From positions 1-7,714 of the forward strand of contig CANBTK010000072.1 of assembly GCA_947372365.1 (NCBI GenBank): a stretch of DNA of 7,714 nt, written 5' to 3'. The position numbers were made by a program, and so were the translations under genes. The DNA comes from Flavipsychrobacter stenotrophus (GTDB lineage Bacteria; Bacteroidota; Bacteroidia; Chitinophagales; Chitinophagaceae). The notes beneath the pieces are model-generated. The model was not told the origin of the DNA, did not search any database, and worked only from the letters and a program-made list of their open reading frames with translations. Below are positions 6,110-7,714 of the stretch, piece after piece. Numbering within the stretch: position 1 is the first letter of the stretch; the number at the start of each line of letters is the position of its first letter.

Positions 6110-7714
6110 TTAATGAAGCACTTCCACTTTTTGCACTGGCAAACCTTCTGTTTTCAGGTAGTAGATTCCGGTAGGCAGGCCCCTGGTATCAACGGCTGTT
6201 ACCTGCGTATCCAGCACTATTTTGTAAATTTCTTTTCCGGTACAGTCAAATAAAACCGCGTTTAAAGGCTGATTAAAAGCATAGCCTGTTACAGAAATAT
6301 TTACCTGTTCGTGCGCCGGGTTAGGATAAACTGCAATTGTAGCAGCGTTAGTAGTCAGGCCAGGCACAGCAACAAATGAAGAATCAATTACCGAAATCAC
6401 GTTCATGTCGTCGAGATAAAAGCCAGTGTAATTTACTGCCCCATCGCTTACCAGTTCAAACTTGAGGTCTATTTTCTGCCCCAGGTAATCATGCAGGTCT
6501 ATTTCCTCCTGCACCCAATCCTGGTGCTGCCCGTCATAAATAGGCTCGCCATATTGCTGCGATGGCGTACCCGGCTTGGTGTACCTGCCGCACAATGGCG
6601 ACCAGGTGCCTGTGCCTGCCGGGGCAGCCTGCAAAACAAGGTAATCGTATGACGATTCTATACCCCAGTTGCAATAAAAATAAAGGAATGCGTGGGTGGT
6701 ATGCGTCAGGTCAACCGGGGCAGCTAATTGAAGCGTAAGATTATCATTATCAGGGTAGTTGGCACAGCCAGGATTGCTGCTGTTAAGGCTCGCCGGCGCT
6801 GAGTAATAGCTGGTATTGCACAAGCCCCAGCCAGAGCTTACCCAGTCGGTAAGCGTATTGGTATTGGGCTTTACATTGCGGCTTGTTTTGCCGTAATAAA
6901 ATGCTACGGTATCGCGGCTGTAATAGAAACCGTTATACAATTTCAGCTCATAACGGGTAAGCTGCCCATTAGGCGTACCAGCTGCAATGGTATAAGCCAT
7001 TGAGTCAGTAACTTTTTGCAGCATAGTAAGTGATGAAAATGACTGCGGTGCAGTAGTTATGGTTAACCAGCTATCCAGCGGCGTCATTGTTACAGTAAAA
7101 GTAGCCGTATCAGGGTAACCGAGCCTTTGCAGGGAATAATGCAGGTAACCAGCTGCGCTGGTAATTATCTTTTGGTCGGTGTGTGCCAAATTAGCAAATG
7201 GCAACAGTAAGTTGGCCGCGTTAATGTTGGTAACCAGGTTGTTTTTAGCGTTAGGGATGATGCTGGAAGCCGGTGCATAAAACCCTTCCGATGCCACCCC
7301 TGTTTCTGGCGTCATGGCAAAAACACGGTTCTTTCCACCAACGGTATCGCCATACATCCAGTCATCCGAATCGCCATTGGTTACATAGCCCACGGTTTGG
7401 TCGCCGGTGCCATAGCGGTATGGGGTAAACTGGGTTACGTAAGCTGCAATACCCTGAAACTGGGAAGAGTCGGGGGTAAGCAAAGAACCTATATAACCCC
7501 ATGGGTAAATAACATCGTTGCCAAAAGTGTGGTAATTGAGGGTGGTTTTAAATTTGTGCTTTTCTGTGAACCATTTAATAGCCTTTGTTTCAGGCTCTGA
7601 GAACCCCGCTGTGCCCCTGTAAGTGTCGCTTGATGGTGTAGGGCTGGAGCCTATAGCATCGTAAGCAAACTCATAGCCGTAGTTGCGGTTAAGGTCAACA
7701 CCGTAAGTGCCATC
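6110..7714 (-). CDS. Secreted M14-family zinc carboxypeptidase with MAM-like domain and T9SS sorting domain, N-terminus cut by window edge
   Basis: The frame is open from the right edge to TAA at 6110, giving 534 residues. A metallocarboxypeptidase removes C-terminal residues from proteins or peptides. Seen (numbering from the first visible residue): GVDLNRNYGY (5-14), matching the Asn144-Arg145 substrate-binding site of carboxypeptidase A; FSEPET (38-43); NYHTFGNDVIYPWGY (60-74) with zinc ligand His62; VGYVTNGDSDDWMYG (108-122) with Tyr110 at the Tyr248 position; MTPETG with catalytic Glu137; and APASSIIPNA (147-156). The HxxE zinc pair, prodomain and signal peptide lie beyond the edge. A beta-rich linker follows, then a MAM/immune-inhibitor-A-like jelly roll (about 290-440, with DWVQEEIDL and GFYLDDMNV), and a C-terminal domain starting VYPNPA (462-467) with GKEIYK and LPTGIYYLK, the type A T9SS sorting signal. 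It should cross the outer membrane by T9SS and be cell-surface bound or released. A role in extracellular proteolysis is inferred. Confidence 0.94.
   Translation of the reverse strand, partial: DGTYGVDLNRNYGYEFAYDAIGSSPTPSSDTYRGTAGFSEPETKAIKWFTEKHKFKTTLNYHTFGNDVIYPWGYIGSLLTPDSSQFQGIAAYVTQFTPYRYGTGDQTVGYVTNGDSDDWMYGDTVGGKNRVFAMTPETGVASEGFYAPASSIIPNAKNNLVTNINAANLLLPFANLAHTDQKIITSAAGYLHYSLQRLGYPDTATFTVTMTPLDSWLTITTAPQSFSSLTMLQKVTDSMAYTIAAGTPNGQLTRYELKLYNGFYYSRDTVAFYYGKTSRNVKPNTNTLTDWVSSGWGLCNTSYYSAPASLNSSNPGCANYPDNDNLTLQLAAPVDLTHTTHAFLYFYCNWGIESSYDYLVLQAAPAGTGTWSPLCGRYTKPGTPSQQYGEPIYDGQHQDWVQEEIDLHDYLGQKIDLKFELVSDGAVNYTGFYLDDMNVISVIDSSFVAVPGLTTNAATIAVYPNPAHEQVNISVTGYAFNQPLNAVLFDCTGKEIYKIVLDTQVTAVDTRGLPTGIYYLKTEGLPVQKVEVLH

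Noticed and set aside
6110..7483. Carboxypeptidase as a complete 457-residue gene starting at 7483
   Set aside because: The codon there is TTG inside the peptidase domain. The frame continues to the right edge and encodes the zinc-ligand and GVDLNRN motifs, so the gene is only cut by the window.

Overview
The window looks like chromosomal DNA of a Bacteroidota bacterium. The evidence is a type IX secretion (T9SS) C-terminal sorting domain on a secreted peptidase, a Bacteroidota-like FabI, promoter-like sequences of the TTTG / TAnnTTTG kind, start codons without clear Shine-Dalgarno sequences, and TPR-type membrane sensor proteins. A position near Chitinophagaceae or Sphingobacteriia is only a guess. 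I see no RNA gene, CRISPR array, insertion sequence or phage gene.

Layout, left to right. (1) 1-814, minus: fabI, enoyl-ACP reductase, cut by the left edge only near its C-terminus. (2) 913-2640, minus: exported TPR protein with one membrane span and a histidine-kinase dimerisation/phosphoacceptor (DHp) segment but no ATPase domain. (3) 2641-3071: AT-rich divergent intergenic region. (4) 3072-3545, plus: small exported protein with a CxGxGxC motif, followed by a terminator. (5) 3603-5315, minus: a close paralogue of the first TPR protein. (6) 5316-5448: a shorter divergent intergenic region. (7) 5449-5949, plus: a lipoprotein paralogue of the small exported protein, followed by a strong terminator. 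(8) 5950-6109: intergenic, with an imperfect inverted repeat. (9) 6110-7714, minus: a secreted M14 zinc carboxypeptidase with a MAM-like domain and a T9SS sorting domain, cut by the right edge at its N-terminus.

The main point of interest is 913-5949. It is a two-gene divergent cassette, [TPR-TM-DHp protein <- -> small CxGxGxC exported protein], present twice side by side. Both partners are duplicated in the same orientation, and an 18-20 bp element upstream of the TPR gene is shared by both copies. The DHp end of the TPR proteins is more conserved than the periplasmic TPR end, and both proteins stop shortly after the DHp helices. I infer a cell-envelope sensing pair: the small protein would be ligand, regulator or output of the TPR receptor, and signalling would need a catalytic ATPase domain or another partner supplied in trans. 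Nothing in the window proves this, and no response regulator is present here.
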